Numbered from the stretch's first letter, positions 26,142 to 35,673 are shown. The stretch is DNA of 37,041 nucleotides from Massilibacteroides sp. (GCA_028708075.1 JAQVZS010000026.1:1-37041), one strand, 5' to 3'. Numbers and translations: made by a program. The notes: a model not told the origin generated them from the letters alone.

Positions 26142-27335
26142 ATGAAGACGTATCAGGTAGATGAAAATGGATATTATGGTGAGTTTGGCGGGGCTTATAT
26201 CCCCGAAATTCTTCACCAGTGCGTAATGGACTTGCAGAAAGCATATCTGGAAGTATTGAACAGCGAAAGTTTTAAAATGGAATATGCACAATTGCTTCGG
26301 GATTATGTGGGACGTCCTTCGCCACTTTATTATGCGAAACGGTTGAGTGAAAAATATGGTTGCCGCATGTATTTGAAACGGGAAGACTTGGACCATACTG
26401 GAGCGCATAAGATCAACAATACGGTCGGACAGATTTTGTTAGCCCGCCGGATGGGGAAGACACGAATTATCGCTGAAACAGGAGCGGGGCAACATGGGGT
26501 GGCGACCGCTACCGTTTGTGCGTTGATGAATATGGAATGTATCGTTTATATGGGAAAAACAGACGTTGAACGTCAACATATTAACGTGCAAAAAATGAAA
26601 ATGCTTGGCGCAACGGTTATTCCGGTTATTTCGGGAAATATGACATTGAAAGACGCGACGAATGAAGCGATACGAGATTGGTGCTGTCATCCGGTGGATA
26701 CTTTTTATATTATCGGATCGACTGTCGGACCACATCCGTATCCCGATATGGTTGCCCGGTTACAATCGGTGATCAGTAAAGAAATTCGTGAGCAACTGCT
26801 CGAGAAGGAAGGCCGGGATTATCCGGACACTCTAATTGCTTGTGTGGGCGGAGGAAGTAACGCTGCCGGAACAATTTATCATTATATTGACGACGAACGG
26901 GTACGGTTGATTCTGGCGGAAGCGGGTGGAAAAGGCATCGATTCCGGAATGTCGGCTGCGACGATTCAGTTGGGGCGTAAAGGGATTATTCATGGTGCGC
27001 GTACGTTGGTTATGCAAAACGAAGACGGGCAAATAGAAGAGCCTTATTCTGTTTCCGCCGGATTGGATTATCCGGGGATCGGGCCGGTGCATGCTAATTT
27101 GGTGGCGGCAAAAAGAGCGACTGTACTTGCCGTGGACGACGATGAAGCGTTGGAGGCAGCCTTTGAATTGACCCGTTTGGAAGGAATTATTCCCGCGCTT
27201 GAAAGCGCGCATGCGTTGGGTACTTTACCGAAAATAAAATTCTGCCCGGATGAGCTGGTGGTTCTAACCGTGTCCGGACGAGGAGATAAAGATATGGATG
27301 CTTATATTACTTACTTTAATCAAAAATACAAATGA
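26142..27335 (+). CDS. trpB: Tryptophan synthase beta chain
   Basis: PLP enzyme that condenses indole and serine to tryptophan in the alpha2-beta2 complex with TrpA. The 397 residues match the TrpB1 type. They open with GYYGEFGGAYIPE; the PLP lysine is K90 in GAHKINNTVGQ; ETGAGQHGVATA follows; and the phosphate-binding loop is CVGGGSNAAG near residue 232. Although the partner alpha domain is at the far end of the operon, fused to TrpF, both are on one message. This is the first structural gene after the attenuator. Its stop overlaps the trpE start (ATGA). Confidence 0.98.
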   Translation: MKTYQVDENGYYGEFGGAYIPEILHQCVMDLQKAYLEVLNSESFKMEYAQLLRDYVGRPSPLYYAKRLSEKYGCRMYLKREDLDHTGAHKINNTVGQILLARRMGKTRIIAETGAGQHGVATATVCALMNMECIVYMGKTDVERQHINVQKMKMLGATVIPVISGNMTLKDATNEAIRDWCCHPVDTFYIIGSTVGPHPYPDMVARLQSVISKEIREQLLEKEGRDYPDTLIACVGGGSNAAGTIYHYIDDERVRLILAEAGGKGIDSGMSAATIQLGRKGIIHGARTLVMQNEDGQIEEPYSVSAGLDYPGIGPVHANLVAAKRATVLAVDDDEALEAAFELTRLEGIIPALESAHALGTLPKIKFCPDELVVLTVSGRGDKDMDAYITYFNQKYK

Positions 27336-28726
27336 ATTACGTCTATCATACAACAAGTAAAAAACTGCTCGGCGATTTACATACTCCGGTCAGCATTTAT
27401 CTGCGTGTACGAGATGTTTATCCGGAGTCTGCGTTGCTGGAAAGTTCGGATTTTCATGGGAATGAGAACAGTCTTTCTTATATCGCCTTGTGTCCGATTG
27501 CGAGTATCGGAGTAAATAATAACGAATGTACGATGACTTTTCCGGATGCGATGGTAGAAGTGGTACGTGACACGCCGGTGGCTGAATGTGTAAATACTTT
27601 TTTTAGCCGCTTTTCGGTGGAAGGAGCAAATAAGGACGCGTGCGGATTGTTCGGCTATACCGCATTCGACGCCGTGCGTTATTTCGAAAATATTCCTGTG
27701 ATGGAAGCGCATCACGAAGAGAACGATGCGCCCGACATGCTTTATATTCTGTATAAATATATAATTGTGTTCGATCATTTTCGCAATGAATTAACGCTTG
27801 TAGAATTGGTGCGCGATGGTGAAGAAAGCTGCTTGCGAGAAATCGAGACCCTGATTGAAAATCGCAATTATGCTTCTTATAACTTTACGCCGGTGGGAGA
27901 AGAAATCTCGTCTATCACCGATGAAGAGTATAAAGCCATGGTGCGGAAAGGAATCCAGCATTGTCTGCGTGGTGATGTGTTTCAGATCGTGCTGAGCCGT
28001 CGTTTCGAACAAGCGTTCAAGGGAGACGATTTTAAAGTCTACCGTGCTTTGCGGAGTATCAATCCTTCGCCTTACCTGTTTTATTTTGACTTTGGAGGCT
28101 TTCGTATTTTTGGTTCTTCACCGGAAACTCACTGTAAAGTTTCCAACGGACATGCGAGTATTGATCCGATCGCGGGAACGGCTTTCCGTACCGGGGATGT
28201 AGCGCTCGATAAACAACGGACGGAGGCGCTTATCGCAGATCCTAAAGAAAATGCAGAACACGTCATGTTGGTCGATCTGGCACGGAATGATCTTAGCCGG
28301 AATGCACACGATGTAAAGGTGGATTTTTATAAAGAAGTACAATATTACAGTCATGTCATTCACCTCGTTTCCCGTGTCAGCGGAGAGATCGATCCCTGTA
28401 GTAATGCTGTGAAGACCTATATCGACACCTTTCCAGCCGGAACATTGAGCGGAGCACCGAAGATCCGTGCTATGCAACTCATTACCGAAATCGAACCTTA
28501 TAACCGTGGGGCATACGGTGGTTGTATCGGATTTATCGGATTTAATGGAGACTTGAATCAAGCAATCACAATCCGTTCGTTTGTCAGCCGGGGAAATGTT
28601 TTGTATTATCAGGCTGGTGCCGGTATAGTTGCCAAAAGCAAAGACGAACGCGAATTACAGGAAGTAAACAATAAGCTGGGCGCATTGAAAAAAGCAATTG
28701 ATCTGGCTGCCACATTAAAGAATTGA
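27332..28726 (+). CDS. trpE: Anthranilate synthase component I
   Basis: Chorismate-utilising subunit that makes anthranilate with ammonia supplied by TrpG. The 464 residues carry the feedback site LLES at 35-38, the known Trp-binding element, so the enzyme is probably inhibited by tryptophan. The C-terminal chorismate-binding domain has PIAGTAFRTGD, DPKENAEHVMLVDLARNDL and PAGTLSGAPKIRAMQLI. It is shorter than the roughly 520 residues of E. coli TrpE, as is common in Bacteroidetes. It overlaps trpB by 4 bases and is 6 bases from trpG, consistent with coupled production of the two subunits. Confidence 0.97.
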   Translation: MNYVYHTTSKKLLGDLHTPVSIYLRVRDVYPESALLESSDFHGNENSLSYIALCPIASIGVNNNECTMTFPDAMVEVVRDTPVAECVNTFFSRFSVEGANKDACGLFGYTAFDAVRYFENIPVMEAHHEENDAPDMLYILYKYIIVFDHFRNELTLVELVRDGEESCLREIETLIENRNYASYNFTPVGEEISSITDEEYKAMVRKGIQHCLRGDVFQIVLSRRFEQAFKGDDFKVYRALRSINPSPYLFYFDFGGFRIFGSSPETHCKVSNGHASIDPIAGTAFRTGDVALDKQRTEALIADPKENAEHVMLVDLARNDLSRNAHDVKVDFYKEVQYYSHVIHLVSRVSGEIDPCSNAVKTYIDTFPAGTLSGAPKIRAMQLITEIEPYNRGAYGGCIGFIGFNGDLNQAITIRSFVSRGNVLYYQAGAGIVAKSKDERELQEVNNKLGALKKAIDLAATLKN

Positions 28727-28732
28727 CAGGTT

Positions 28733-29299
28733 ATGAAAATCTTATTATTTGACAATTACGATTCATTTACATACAACCTTTTACATATATTGAAAGAATT
28801 AGGGGCAGATGTGGAGGTACACCGAAACGATCAAATTTCGCTTGATGAGATAGGCCGTTTCGACAAGATCGTCCTTTCTCCTGGCCCGGGAATTCCATCT
28901 GAGGCCGGAATCCTTTTACCGCTTATCCGCCGTTACGCACCGACAAAAAGTATCTTGGGCGTTTGTTTGGGCGAACAGGCGATCGGCGAGGCTTTCGGAG
29001 CCGGGTTGATTAATCTCACCAACGTGCATCATGGAATTTGTTCGGATATCCGGGTGCTGAAGCCGGATCCCCTTTTCGATGGCTTAGGGACTTCGTTCCG
29101 TGCTGGACGGTATCATTCTTGGGTCGTGTCGAAAACGAATTTTCCGGAATGCTTGGAAATTCTGGCAGATGATTTTGTCGATGGAGAGATCATGGCGATT
29201 CGACATAAAATTTATAATGTAAGAGGCATCCAGTTCCACCCGGAATCCGTTTTGACCCCCAAAGGCAAACAGATGATTGAAAATTGGCTGAAACTTTAA
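28733..29299 (+). CDS. trpG: Anthranilate synthase component II, glutamine amidotransferase
   Basis: Class I glutamine amidotransferase subunit that gives ammonia to TrpE. The 188 residues open with LLFDNYDSFTYNL; the oxyanion strand is SPGPGIPSEAG; the nucleophile is C78 in GVCLGEQAIGEAFG; and the catalytic His and Glu are in GIQFHPES near residue 164. The residue two after the catalytic Cys-Leu-Gly start is Glu, where E. coli has His (CLGHQ). It could also serve para-aminobenzoate synthesis, as TrpG does in some bacteria, but the operon setting points to tryptophan. Confidence 0.96.
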   Translation: MKILLFDNYDSFTYNLLHILKELGADVEVHRNDQISLDEIGRFDKIVLSPGPGIPSEAGILLPLIRRYAPTKSILGVCLGEQAIGEAFGAGLINLTNVHHGICSDIRVLKPDPLFDGLGTSFRAGRYHSWVVSKTNFPECLEILADDFVDGEIMAIRHKIYNVRGIQFHPESVLTPKGKQMIENWLKL

Positions 29300-29328
29300 A
29301 TAAATACGGGAAAAGTAAAAACAAAAAA

Positions 29329-29332
29329 GGAG
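29329..29332 (+). promoter_or_regulatory. Ribosome-binding site of trpD
   Basis: GGAG in an A-rich context lies 9 bases before the trpD ATG, in the 42-base trpG-trpD gap. It is one of the few clear Shine-Dalgarno sites in this window and suggests trpD is initiated independently of trpG. Confidence 0.55.
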
Positions 29333-29341
29333 TAAGAAAAA

Positions 29342-30337
29342 ATGAAACAGATATTATACCGATTATTTGAACATCAGTATCTCGGACGGGATGAGGCGCG
29401 GCAGATACTGCAAAATATAGCTTCCGGTGCGTATAGCGACGCGCAGATTGCCAGTTTGATTACGGTTTTTTTGATGCGCAGTATTTCTGTGGAGGAATTA
29501 AGCGGGTTTCGTGAAGCTTTGTTGGATATGCGTGTGCCGGTAGATCTGTCCGAATACAAGCCGATTGATATTGTTGGCACGGGCGGAGATGGCAAAAATA
29601 CATTTAATGTCAGCACGTGCGCCTGTCTTGTTGTCGCTGGAGCCGGATATCAAGTCGTCAAGCACGGAAATTATGGTGCGACGTCGGTCAGTGGCGCAAG
29701 CAATGTTATGGAAAACCACGGGGTGAAATTCACGAACAATGTAGCTCAGTTACGTCGTTCGATGGATGCTTGCGGAATCGCATATCTACATGCACCTTTA
29801 TTCAATCCGGCTTTAAAGGCTGTAGCTCCTGTACGCAAAAATCTGGGAGTGCGTAGTTTTTTTAATATTCTCGGGCCGTTAGTCAATCCGGTTATCCCAG
29901 CTTATCAATTATTAGGAGTCTATAATCTACCGTTACTTCGGCTTTACAGTTATACCTATCAAGTGAGTAAAACCCGCTACGCCGTGGTACATAGTTTGGA
30001 CGGATACGACGAAATTTCGCTTACGTCCGAATTTAAAGTCTCCATGCCGGAGAAAGAAAAAGTCTATACGCCCGAATCACTTGGCTTTGTTCGTTGTACG
30101 GAAGCTGATTTGTATGGAGGCGACACGCCGGAAGATGCGGCGAAGATTTTTGACTCCGTCTTGCAAAACACAGCGACCGAAGCGCAACGGAATTGTGTGA
30201 TTGTAAACGCGGCTTTTGCCATTCAGGTAATCTGTCCCGAAAAAAAGATTGAGGCTTGCTTGGATGAAGCACGTGAATCCTTACACAGTGGCCGTGCGTT
30301 GGAAACTTTCCGTAAGTTTATTGCTGTAAACGCATAA
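29342..30337 (+). CDS. trpD: Anthranilate phosphoribosyltransferase
   Basis: Transfers phosphoribosyl from PRPP to anthranilate. The 331 residues match the stand-alone TrpD length. An N-terminal helical domain has YSDAQIASLITVFLMRSISVEEL. The glycine-rich PRPP loop GTGGDGKNTFNVST lies near residue 81, followed by KHGNYGATSVSGASNVMENHG. The anthranilate and metal region includes PVRKNLGVRSFFNILGPLVNP. It is not fused to trpG, unlike E. coli. It sits between trpG and trpC in pathway order; the gap to trpC is 4 bases. Confidence 0.97.
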   Translation: MKQILYRLFEHQYLGRDEARQILQNIASGAYSDAQIASLITVFLMRSISVEELSGFREALLDMRVPVDLSEYKPIDIVGTGGDGKNTFNVSTCACLVVAGAGYQVVKHGNYGATSVSGASNVMENHGVKFTNNVAQLRRSMDACGIAYLHAPLFNPALKAVAPVRKNLGVRSFFNILGPLVNPVIPAYQLLGVYNLPLLRLYSYTYQVSKTRYAVVHSLDGYDEISLTSEFKVSMPEKEKVYTPESLGFVRCTEADLYGGDTPEDAAKIFDSVLQNTATEAQRNCVIVNAAFAIQVICPEKKIEACLDEARESLHSGRALETFRKFIAVNA

Positions 30338-30341
30338 AAAA

Positions 30342-31160
30342 ATGAAAGATATACTGCAAAATATAATTGAAAACAAACGTGTGGAAGTTGACCGCCAGAA
30401 ACAAGCAGTCAGTTTAAGTACTCTGCTTGCTTTGGGCAGCGAGCGAATGGAACGTCCGACCCGCTCGATGCGAAATGCATTGGCCGTATCTTCGTCCGGA
30501 ATTATCGCCGAATTCAAACGCCGGTCGCCTTCGAAAGGCTGGTTGCATCCTTACGCTTCTGTGGGTGATGTCGTTCCGGCTTATGAACGGGCAGGCGCTT
30601 CAGTTTGTTCCATTCTGACCGACAGCGAATTCTTTGGGGGTTCGTTGGGCGATTTGCAGACTGCCCGGCATTTGGTAGATCTACCCCTTTTACGGAAGGA
30701 TTTTATTATTGATCCCTATCAGCTTTATCAGGCGCGTGTCATGGGTGCAGATGCTATCTTATTGATTGCCTCAGTGTTAAGTTCAGCACAATGTGCCGAA
30801 TTGGCGGAGTTGGCACATACCCTGGGGATGGAAGTCTTATTAGAAGTCCATAGTGAAGAAGAATTGGATCACTTGAATAAATATGTGGATATGCTTGGCG
30901 TGAATAATCGCAACCTGGGTTCGTTTCATACAGACGTAGCGAATTCGTTTCGTTTAGCATCCGAGATGAAGGCGGTCGGGATAAAAAAAGGCTTTGAACC
31001 CCTACTCATTTCTGAAAGCGGATTGAAAGAGGCTTCGATGTTGAAAGAATTACGAGCTGCCGGATTCCGGGGGTTCCTGATTGGCGAAACTTTTATGCGC
31101 GGCGTCAATCCCGGAGAAGTATTAAATGACTTGATTAACGAATTGACACATGGAGAATAA
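30342..31160 (+). CDS. trpC: Indole-3-glycerol phosphate synthase
   Basis: TIM-barrel enzyme that closes the indole ring. The 272 residues contain IIAEFKRRSPSKGW with the first catalytic lysine, VCSILTDSEFFGGSL, LLRKDFIIDPYQ with the acid lysine, MEVLLEVHSEEEL, LGVNNRNLGSF and LLISESGL, so all strand-end motifs are present. It is free of the TrpF domain that is fused to it in E. coli; TrpF is instead fused to TrpA next door. It overlaps the downstream gene by 11 bases. Confidence 0.97.
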   Translation: MKDILQNIIENKRVEVDRQKQAVSLSTLLALGSERMERPTRSMRNALAVSSSGIIAEFKRRSPSKGWLHPYASVGDVVPAYERAGASVCSILTDSEFFGGSLGDLQTARHLVDLPLLRKDFIIDPYQLYQARVMGADAILLIASVLSSAQCAELAELAHTLGMEVLLEVHSEEELDHLNKYVDMLGVNNRNLGSFHTDVANSFRLASEMKAVGIKKGFEPLLISESGLKEASMLKELRAAGFRGFLIGETFMRGVNPGEVLNDLINELTHGE

Positions 31161-32571
31161 AAAAATCATAAAAGTTTGCGGAATGCGTGATCCGGAAAAT
31201 ATCCGTGATGTTGCTGCCGCCGGAGCCGATTGGTTGGGATTGATTTTTTATCCTTGTTCGCCTCGTTATGTGGGGAAGGGAGATGAAGCCCTTCGAAAAC
31301 CGTTTTTTTATGAAGGTCGGAAAGTTCCGAAAGTCGGTGTATTCGTAGACGCACCGTTCGAACAGCTTTTAGAAACAGCCCTCGATTATGCTTTAGATTA
31401 TGTACAGCTGCATGGAGATGAATCGCCCGACTTGTGCTATTCGCTTCAAAAGCGTGGGGTCGGAGTGATTAAAGCATTGCCCGTAACGACTTCTTCCGAT
31501 TTAGAGCCTACTTTGGCTTATGAAGGTCGCGTGGATTATTTTTTATTCGATACCAAATGTGAAGGATACGGCGGATCAGGACAAACGTTCGATTGGTCGA
31601 TATTGAACGCTTACCGGGGGCAAACGCCTTTTTTCTTAAGTGGCGGATTACGTCCGTCAAATCTTGCGGCAATCAAGGCTTTTTCCCATCCGCTTTTGAT
31701 GGGTATTGATTTGAACAGTGGTTTTGAACAATCCCCTGCACAGAAAGATGCCGTACTCTTAAGTCAATTTATAAAGAATTACAAAACAAAACATATGAAC
31801 AGAATCGATTATTTGTTTGAAACGAAGAAGAAAGGTATTCTCTCCGTTTATTTTACGGCAGGTTATCCGGCGTTAGACGATACACTACCTGTCCTTCGCG
31901 AACTACAAACCGCCGGAGTAGATATGGTGGAAGTTGGCATCCCATTTTCCGATCCGATGGCGGATGGCGCTGTAATACAGAATGCGGCAACGCAAGCTTT
32001 GCGTCATGGAATGAGCTTGAAATATCTTTTTCGGCAGTTAAAGGATGTACGGAAAGAAATTCATTTCCCGATTATTTTGATGGGTTATCTGAATCCGATT
32101 ATGCAATATGGCTTTGAAGAATTTTGCCGTTCTTGTAAAGAAACAGGCGTAGACGGTGTGATTATTCCCGATTTACCTTATGCCGATTACGTGGTCGATT
32201 ATAAACCGGTTGCCGAAGTCTTTGATTTGAAAATAATCATGTTGATTACCCCGGAAACATCCGAAGAACGAATTCGTCTGATCGATCAGCATACCAGCGG
32301 ATTTATTTATATGGTTTCCAGTGCCGCCATAACGGGTGCACAAAAGAGTTTCGACGAGCAGAAACAAGCGTATTTCCGCCGTATTAACAGAATGAATTTA
32401 AAAAACCCGCGCCTCGTAGGTTTTGGCATAAGTAATAAGGCGACATACGATGCTGCGGCCGCGAACGCTTCAGGTGTGATTGTCGGCAGTCGTTTTGTTC
32501 AACTATTAGAAACCGAAGCAACACCTCGTGAAGCGGTTATACATCTGTTGAGCGATTTAGGCTTGCGTTGA
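31150..32571 (+). CDS. Fused phosphoribosylanthranilate isomerase / tryptophan synthase alpha chain
   Basis: One uninterrupted 473-residue frame joins TrpF and TrpA. Residues 1-215 are TrpF: KVCGMRD with the catalytic Cys C10, LHGDE, the acid D134 in FLFDTKCEGYGGSG, and the terminal phosphate strand MGIDLNSGFE. Residues 216-473 are TrpA, opening with MNRIDYLFET, then YFTAGYPALDDT, the catalytic E261 in VEVGIPFSDP, D272 in MADG, and the loop GVIIPDLPYADY. There is no stop codon between them; the join (KNYKTKH, then Met 216, ATG at 31795) looks like a TrpF end running into a TrpA start. All catalytic residues seem kept. An internal start at 31795 could also make free TrpA. This is the last gene of the trp operon. 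Confidence 0.93.
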   Translation: MENKKIIKVCGMRDPENIRDVAAAGADWLGLIFYPCSPRYVGKGDEALRKPFFYEGRKVPKVGVFVDAPFEQLLETALDYALDYVQLHGDESPDLCYSLQKRGVGVIKALPVTTSSDLEPTLAYEGRVDYFLFDTKCEGYGGSGQTFDWSILNAYRGQTPFFLSGGLRPSNLAAIKAFSHPLLMGIDLNSGFEQSPAQKDAVLLSQFIKNYKTKHMNRIDYLFETKKKGILSVYFTAGYPALDDTLPVLRELQTAGVDMVEVGIPFSDPMADGAVIQNAATQALRHGMSLKYLFRQLKDVRKEIHFPIILMGYLNPIMQYGFEEFCRSCKETGVDGVIIPDLPYADYVVDYKPVAEVFDLKIIMLITPETSEERIRLIDQHTSGFIYMVSSAAITGAQKSFDEQKQAYFRRINRMNLKNPRLVGFGISNKATYDAAAANASGVIVGSRFVQLLETEATPREAVIHLLSDLGLR

Positions 32572-32669
32572 GTTCTAATTGGGTAATGTAGATGGAGCTA
32601 TGGCTGCCCGGATTTTGAGGGCTTGTCTCTGGCGATAGATGTTTACAATAAAGCATTCTTCAAATAATG

Positions 32670-32711
32670 AATCCCAACTAAAATCCGGAGAGGAATTTTA
32701 GTTGGGATTTT
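32670..32711 (+). terminator. Terminator at the end of the trp operon
   Basis: A perfect 15-bp stem (32670-32684 with 32695-32709) around a 10-base loop ends in a short T run. It lies about 100 bases past the trpF-trpA stop, between two convergent operons, and may also help end the mce-mmdA-oadG-bccP transcript on the other strand. Confidence 0.85.
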
Positions 32712-32742
32712 GTTTATAGGGTAAAAATAAAAGGATATTCTT

Positions 32743-33177
32743 TTACTTGATGGTCAATAATACATCACCTTCCAATACGGAATCACCTTTATGAAAATTG
32801 ATTTTTTCGATCACACCAGCTCTGTCAGACTCGATGTTATTTTCCATTTTCATTGCTTCTAAGACCATTAATAATTGTCCCGGTTTTACGGTGTCGCCTT
32901 CTCTTGCCACCAAATCAAGGATTACGCCTGGCAAAGGAGATTTGATCGGATAAGCCGACCCCGACGCCGGAGCCGGTTTGGTTACGGGCACTTCCGATTG
33001 CATAACCGGTTGTTGGATATTCGTTTTTGTCGTTACTCGCGTAGGGTTAGTTGTTAAACCTTCTATCTCAACTTCATAAGGTACATCGTTTACCGTTAGT
33101 TGAGCGGTTTTGCCTTCCACGTTTTTTATTTTAACGGCATATTCAGTGCCATGTATTTTTACAACATATTTTTTCAT
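32743..33177 (-). CDS. Biotin carboxyl carrier subunit of the methylmalonyl-CoA decarboxylase complex
   Basis: Carries CO2 on biotin between the carboxyltransferase and its partner. The 144 residues consist of an N-terminal domain (about 1-45), a Pro/Ala/Thr-rich linker (about 46-75) and a C-terminal biotinyl domain with VLEAMKMENNIES, biotin on K110. It lies 3 bases after the OadG-like gene. In sodium-pump decarboxylases the next gene is usually the beta subunit; here the operon simply ends. It could also serve a propionyl-CoA carboxylase. Confidence 0.92.
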   Translation of the reverse strand: MKKYVVKIHGTEYAVKIKNVEGKTAQLTVNDVPYEVEIEGLTTNPTRVTTKTNIQQPVMQSEVPVTKPAPASGSAYPIKSPLPGVILDLVAREGDTVKPGQLLMVLEAMKMENNIESDRAGVIEKINFHKGDSVLEGDVLLTIK

Positions 33178-33180
33178 GAT

Positions 33181-34101
33181 TTACTTTTTAATCGGTATTT
33201 GTGTCAAACCATAGATTTTTGAACTCCAGGGAGAATACGCTTTTGCCGCACGGTTTATCGTCAGTACAGTGTCTTCGATGTCGTGCAAATCCTCTGAATA
33301 TTTGTAGAGGGCTATGGCGATTGCAGCCAATTCCTCGTTGGTCATGAGATCTTCGTTCTTCTTGTCTTTGACCGTTATTCCGGTTTTCTCAGTTTTAGCT
33401 TCTGTTTTTGACGTAGCTGCTTCTTTCCGTTTTTTACCTACGTTAATATGCAGTTTACCTAAATAAGTAAAAATGAAATAAAGCAAAATCAAACTTGTCC
33501 CGACAACAGAAACGGCAGTAATCATTAATATTAATCCTACAGGATCTTCTTTCAACAATTCTTCCGAACGGGTGATACTTTCAATTGTGTTGTTAGATGC
33601 TCCGGGTGTACTGACTGCCAGATTTTCCAGTTTTTCTACACCGTCGCGGTTGATCCAACCGTAAGTAACATCTTCCTGCATTTCTGCCCGATTGAACTCC
33701 AATCGGTCAATTGGGTTTTGAAGGTCGTCCTGAGAATATAATTCAATGAAATTGGTATCATCTAACTTGAAATTCGTATAAAAAGGCCCTTTATCCGTTT
33801 TTGCGTCTGCAAAAAACACGATATAACCCTGTTTAGGGATTGTCATGAGGCTGTTTTTGGGTATACGATATTCTTTACCTTTCACTTTTAGTACAGCGCC
33901 TCCAATATTAACTTGCGCATGTCCGGTATTAAAGAGTTCGATCCAAGATACAGCATGTCCGAAGGCATCTTTGTAACCATCTTTATTGATTACTTGTATT
34001 TCGTTTATACGTACATCCTGAATCGATTGTCCGGAAATTTTCGGAGACAGGAGAAAGCATATAATCAGTGCAACTATCTTGATAGAAAATAATTGTTTCA
34101 T
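33181..34101 (-). CDS. OadG-like sodium-pump gamma subunit with N-terminal lamin-tail domain
   Basis: A two-part membrane protein of 306 residues. Residues 1-25 are a signal peptide. About 26-165 form a lamin-tail (LTD, Ig-like) domain with INEIQVINKDGYKDAFGHAV, WIELFNTG and TPGASNN. Residues 187-213 are a transmembrane helix, followed by a charged linker and a C-terminal OadG-like helical end (NEELAAIAIALYKYSEDLHD). In oxaloacetate and methylmalonyl-CoA decarboxylases the small gamma subunit anchors the carboxyltransferase to the membrane. The exported LTD would face the periplasm, and its purpose is unclear. It lies 12 bases after mmdA. Confidence 0.8.
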   Translation of the reverse strand: MKQLFSIKIVALIICFLLSPKISGQSIQDVRINEIQVINKDGYKDAFGHAVSWIELFNTGHAQVNIGGAVLKVKGKEYRIPKNSLMTIPKQGYIVFFADAKTDKGPFYTNFKLDDTNFIELYSQDDLQNPIDRLEFNRAEMQEDVTYGWINRDGVEKLENLAVSTPGASNNTIESITRSEELLKEDPVGLILMITAVSVVGTSLILLYFIFTYLGKLHINVGKKRKEAATSKTEAKTEKTGITVKDKKNEDLMTNEELAAIAIALYKYSEDLHDIEDTVLTINRAAKAYSPWSSKIYGLTQIPIKK

Positions 34102-34113
34102 CTGTTTCCTGGT

Positions 34114-35673
34114 TTATAATGGGATATTACCGTGCTTTTTCGCCGGATTCACTAATTTTTTTGTTGCCAGAGATTGTAGGGCGCGTATAATTCTGAATCG
34201 TGTATTCCGGGGTTCGATTACATCGTCGATATAACCGTATTTAGCCGCTTCGTACGGATTGGCGAAAGCCTTTTTGTATTCCGCTTCTTTTTCGGTGATG
34301 AATTCTGCTTTTTTTGCCGGATCTTCCACGCCGATGATTTCTTTCGAATACAAGACTTCAATTGCCCCCGATGGTCCCATAACGGCGATTTCGCCCGATG
34401 GCCAGGAATAATTGATGTCTCCACGTAAATGCTTGGAACTCATCACACAGTAGGCGCCTCCGTACGATTTGCGCAAGATCACAGTGATTTTGGGTACTGT
34501 AGCTTCTCCATAAGCAAAAAGCAATTTAGCTCCATGGATGATGATGCCGCCATATTCCTGCGCAGTTCCCGGCAAAAATCCGGGTACATCTACTAAAGTG
34601 ACGATCGGAATGTTGAATGCATCGCAGAAGCGCACGAAACGTGCCGCTTTACGAGAAGCGTTTATATCCAATACTCCTGCCATATATTTCGGCTGATTGG
34701 CTATGATTCCTACACTTTGTCCGTTGAAGCGGGCGAAGCAGGTAATAATGTTCGGCGCGAACAATTTTTGAGATTCCAGGAATTCTCCTTTGTCGACAAT
34801 CGCTTTGATAACATCTGTTACATCATAGGGCTTGTTGGGATTGTCCGGAATGATTTCGTTTAACGAATCCTCCAAGCGGTCGATCGCATCTGCGCATACC
34901 GATAGCGGCGCGTCTTCCAGGTTGTTTTGCGGAAGATAGCTTAACAATTTGCGGATCAATAAGATTCCCTCTTCTTCTGTGTTGGAAACAAAATGAGAAA
35001 CACCGGATTTGCTGGCGTGAACTTTGGCGCCACCCAGTTGTTCCTGATTTACCGTTTCACCGGTAACGGTTTTTACAACTTTCGGGCCGGTAAGGAACAT
35101 GTAACTGGTTCCTTCAGACATGATGGTGAAATCGGTCAATGCCGGCGAATAAACGGCACCACCTGCACACGGGCCGAAAATGGCCGAGATTTGAGGAATA
35201 ACACCGGAAGCCAGAATGTTACGTTGGAAGATTTCTGCATAACCTGCTAAAGCATTTACTCCTTCCTGAATACGTGCGCCTCCTGAGTCGTTCAATCCGA
35301 TGATAGGAGCACCCATTTTCATTGCCTGATCCATCACTTTGCAGATTTTCATTGCAATCGTTTCGGATAAGGCCCCTCCAAAAACGGTAAAGTCCTGAGC
35401 ATATACATATACTAACCGACCGTCGATCGTTCCGTAACCTGTAACGACACCATCCCCTAAGAATTTGGTTTCGTTAATTCCGAAGTTCGTGCAACGATGC
35501 TGTACAAACATATCGAACTCTTCGAAACTGCCCTCGTCGAGCAACATAGCGATGCGTTCTCTGGCTGTATATTTGCCTTTTTCGTGTTGTGAAGCAATTC
35601 TTTTCTCTCCTCCGCCTAAACGCGCTTTTTCACGGAGCGAAATGAGTTCTTTCACTTTTTCTTGGTTGTCCAT
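34114..35673 (-). CDS. mmdA: Acyl-CoA carboxylase/decarboxylase carboxyltransferase subunit (methylmalonyl-CoA decarboxylase alpha)
   Basis: Carboxyltransferase of 519 residues that moves the carboxyl group between methylmalonyl-CoA and biotin. It is a pair of crotonase-fold halves. The N-terminal half has [14 protein letters not shown] and the oxyanion loop [19 protein letters not shown], with [17 protein letters not shown] following. The C-terminal half has [32 protein letters not shown] and [18 protein letters not shown]. Together with the epimerase upstream, the OadG-like subunit and the biotin carrier, it fits the decarboxylase that yields propionyl-CoA in succinate-to-propionate fermentation. 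A propionyl-CoA carboxylase beta (PccB) would look much the same; the neighbours favour the decarboxylase. Confidence 0.93.
   Translation of the reverse strand: MDNQEKVKELISLREKARLGGGEKRIASQHEKGKYTARERIAMLLDEGSFEEFDMFVQHRCTNFGINETKFLGDGVVTGYGTIDGRLVYVYAQDFTVFGGALSETIAMKICKVMDQAMKMGAPIIGLNDSGGARIQEGVNALAGYAEIFQRNILASGVIPQISAIFGPCAGGAVYSPALTDFTIMSEGTSYMFLTGPKVVKTVTGETVNQEQLGGAKVHASKSGVSHFVSNTEEEGILLIRKLLSYLPQNNLEDAPLSVCADAIDRLEDSLNEIIPDNPNKPYDVTDVIKAIVDKGEFLESQKLFAPNIITCFARFNGQSVGIIANQPKYMAGVLDINASRKAARFVRFCDAFNIPIVTLVDVPGFLPGTAQEYGGIIIHGAKLLFAYGEATVPKITVILRKSYGGAYCVMSSKHLRGDINYSWPSGEIAVMGPSGAIEVLYSKEIIGVEDPAKKAEFITEKEAEYKKAFANPYEAAKYGYIDDVIEPRNTRFRIIRALQSLATKKLVNPAKKHGNIPL

Noticed and set aside
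31795-32571. Annotating trpA as a separate gene starting at the internal ATG 31795.
   Set aside because: No stop codon separates it from trpF and no clear ribosome site precedes it; the simplest reading is one fused protein, though internal initiation is noted as possible.
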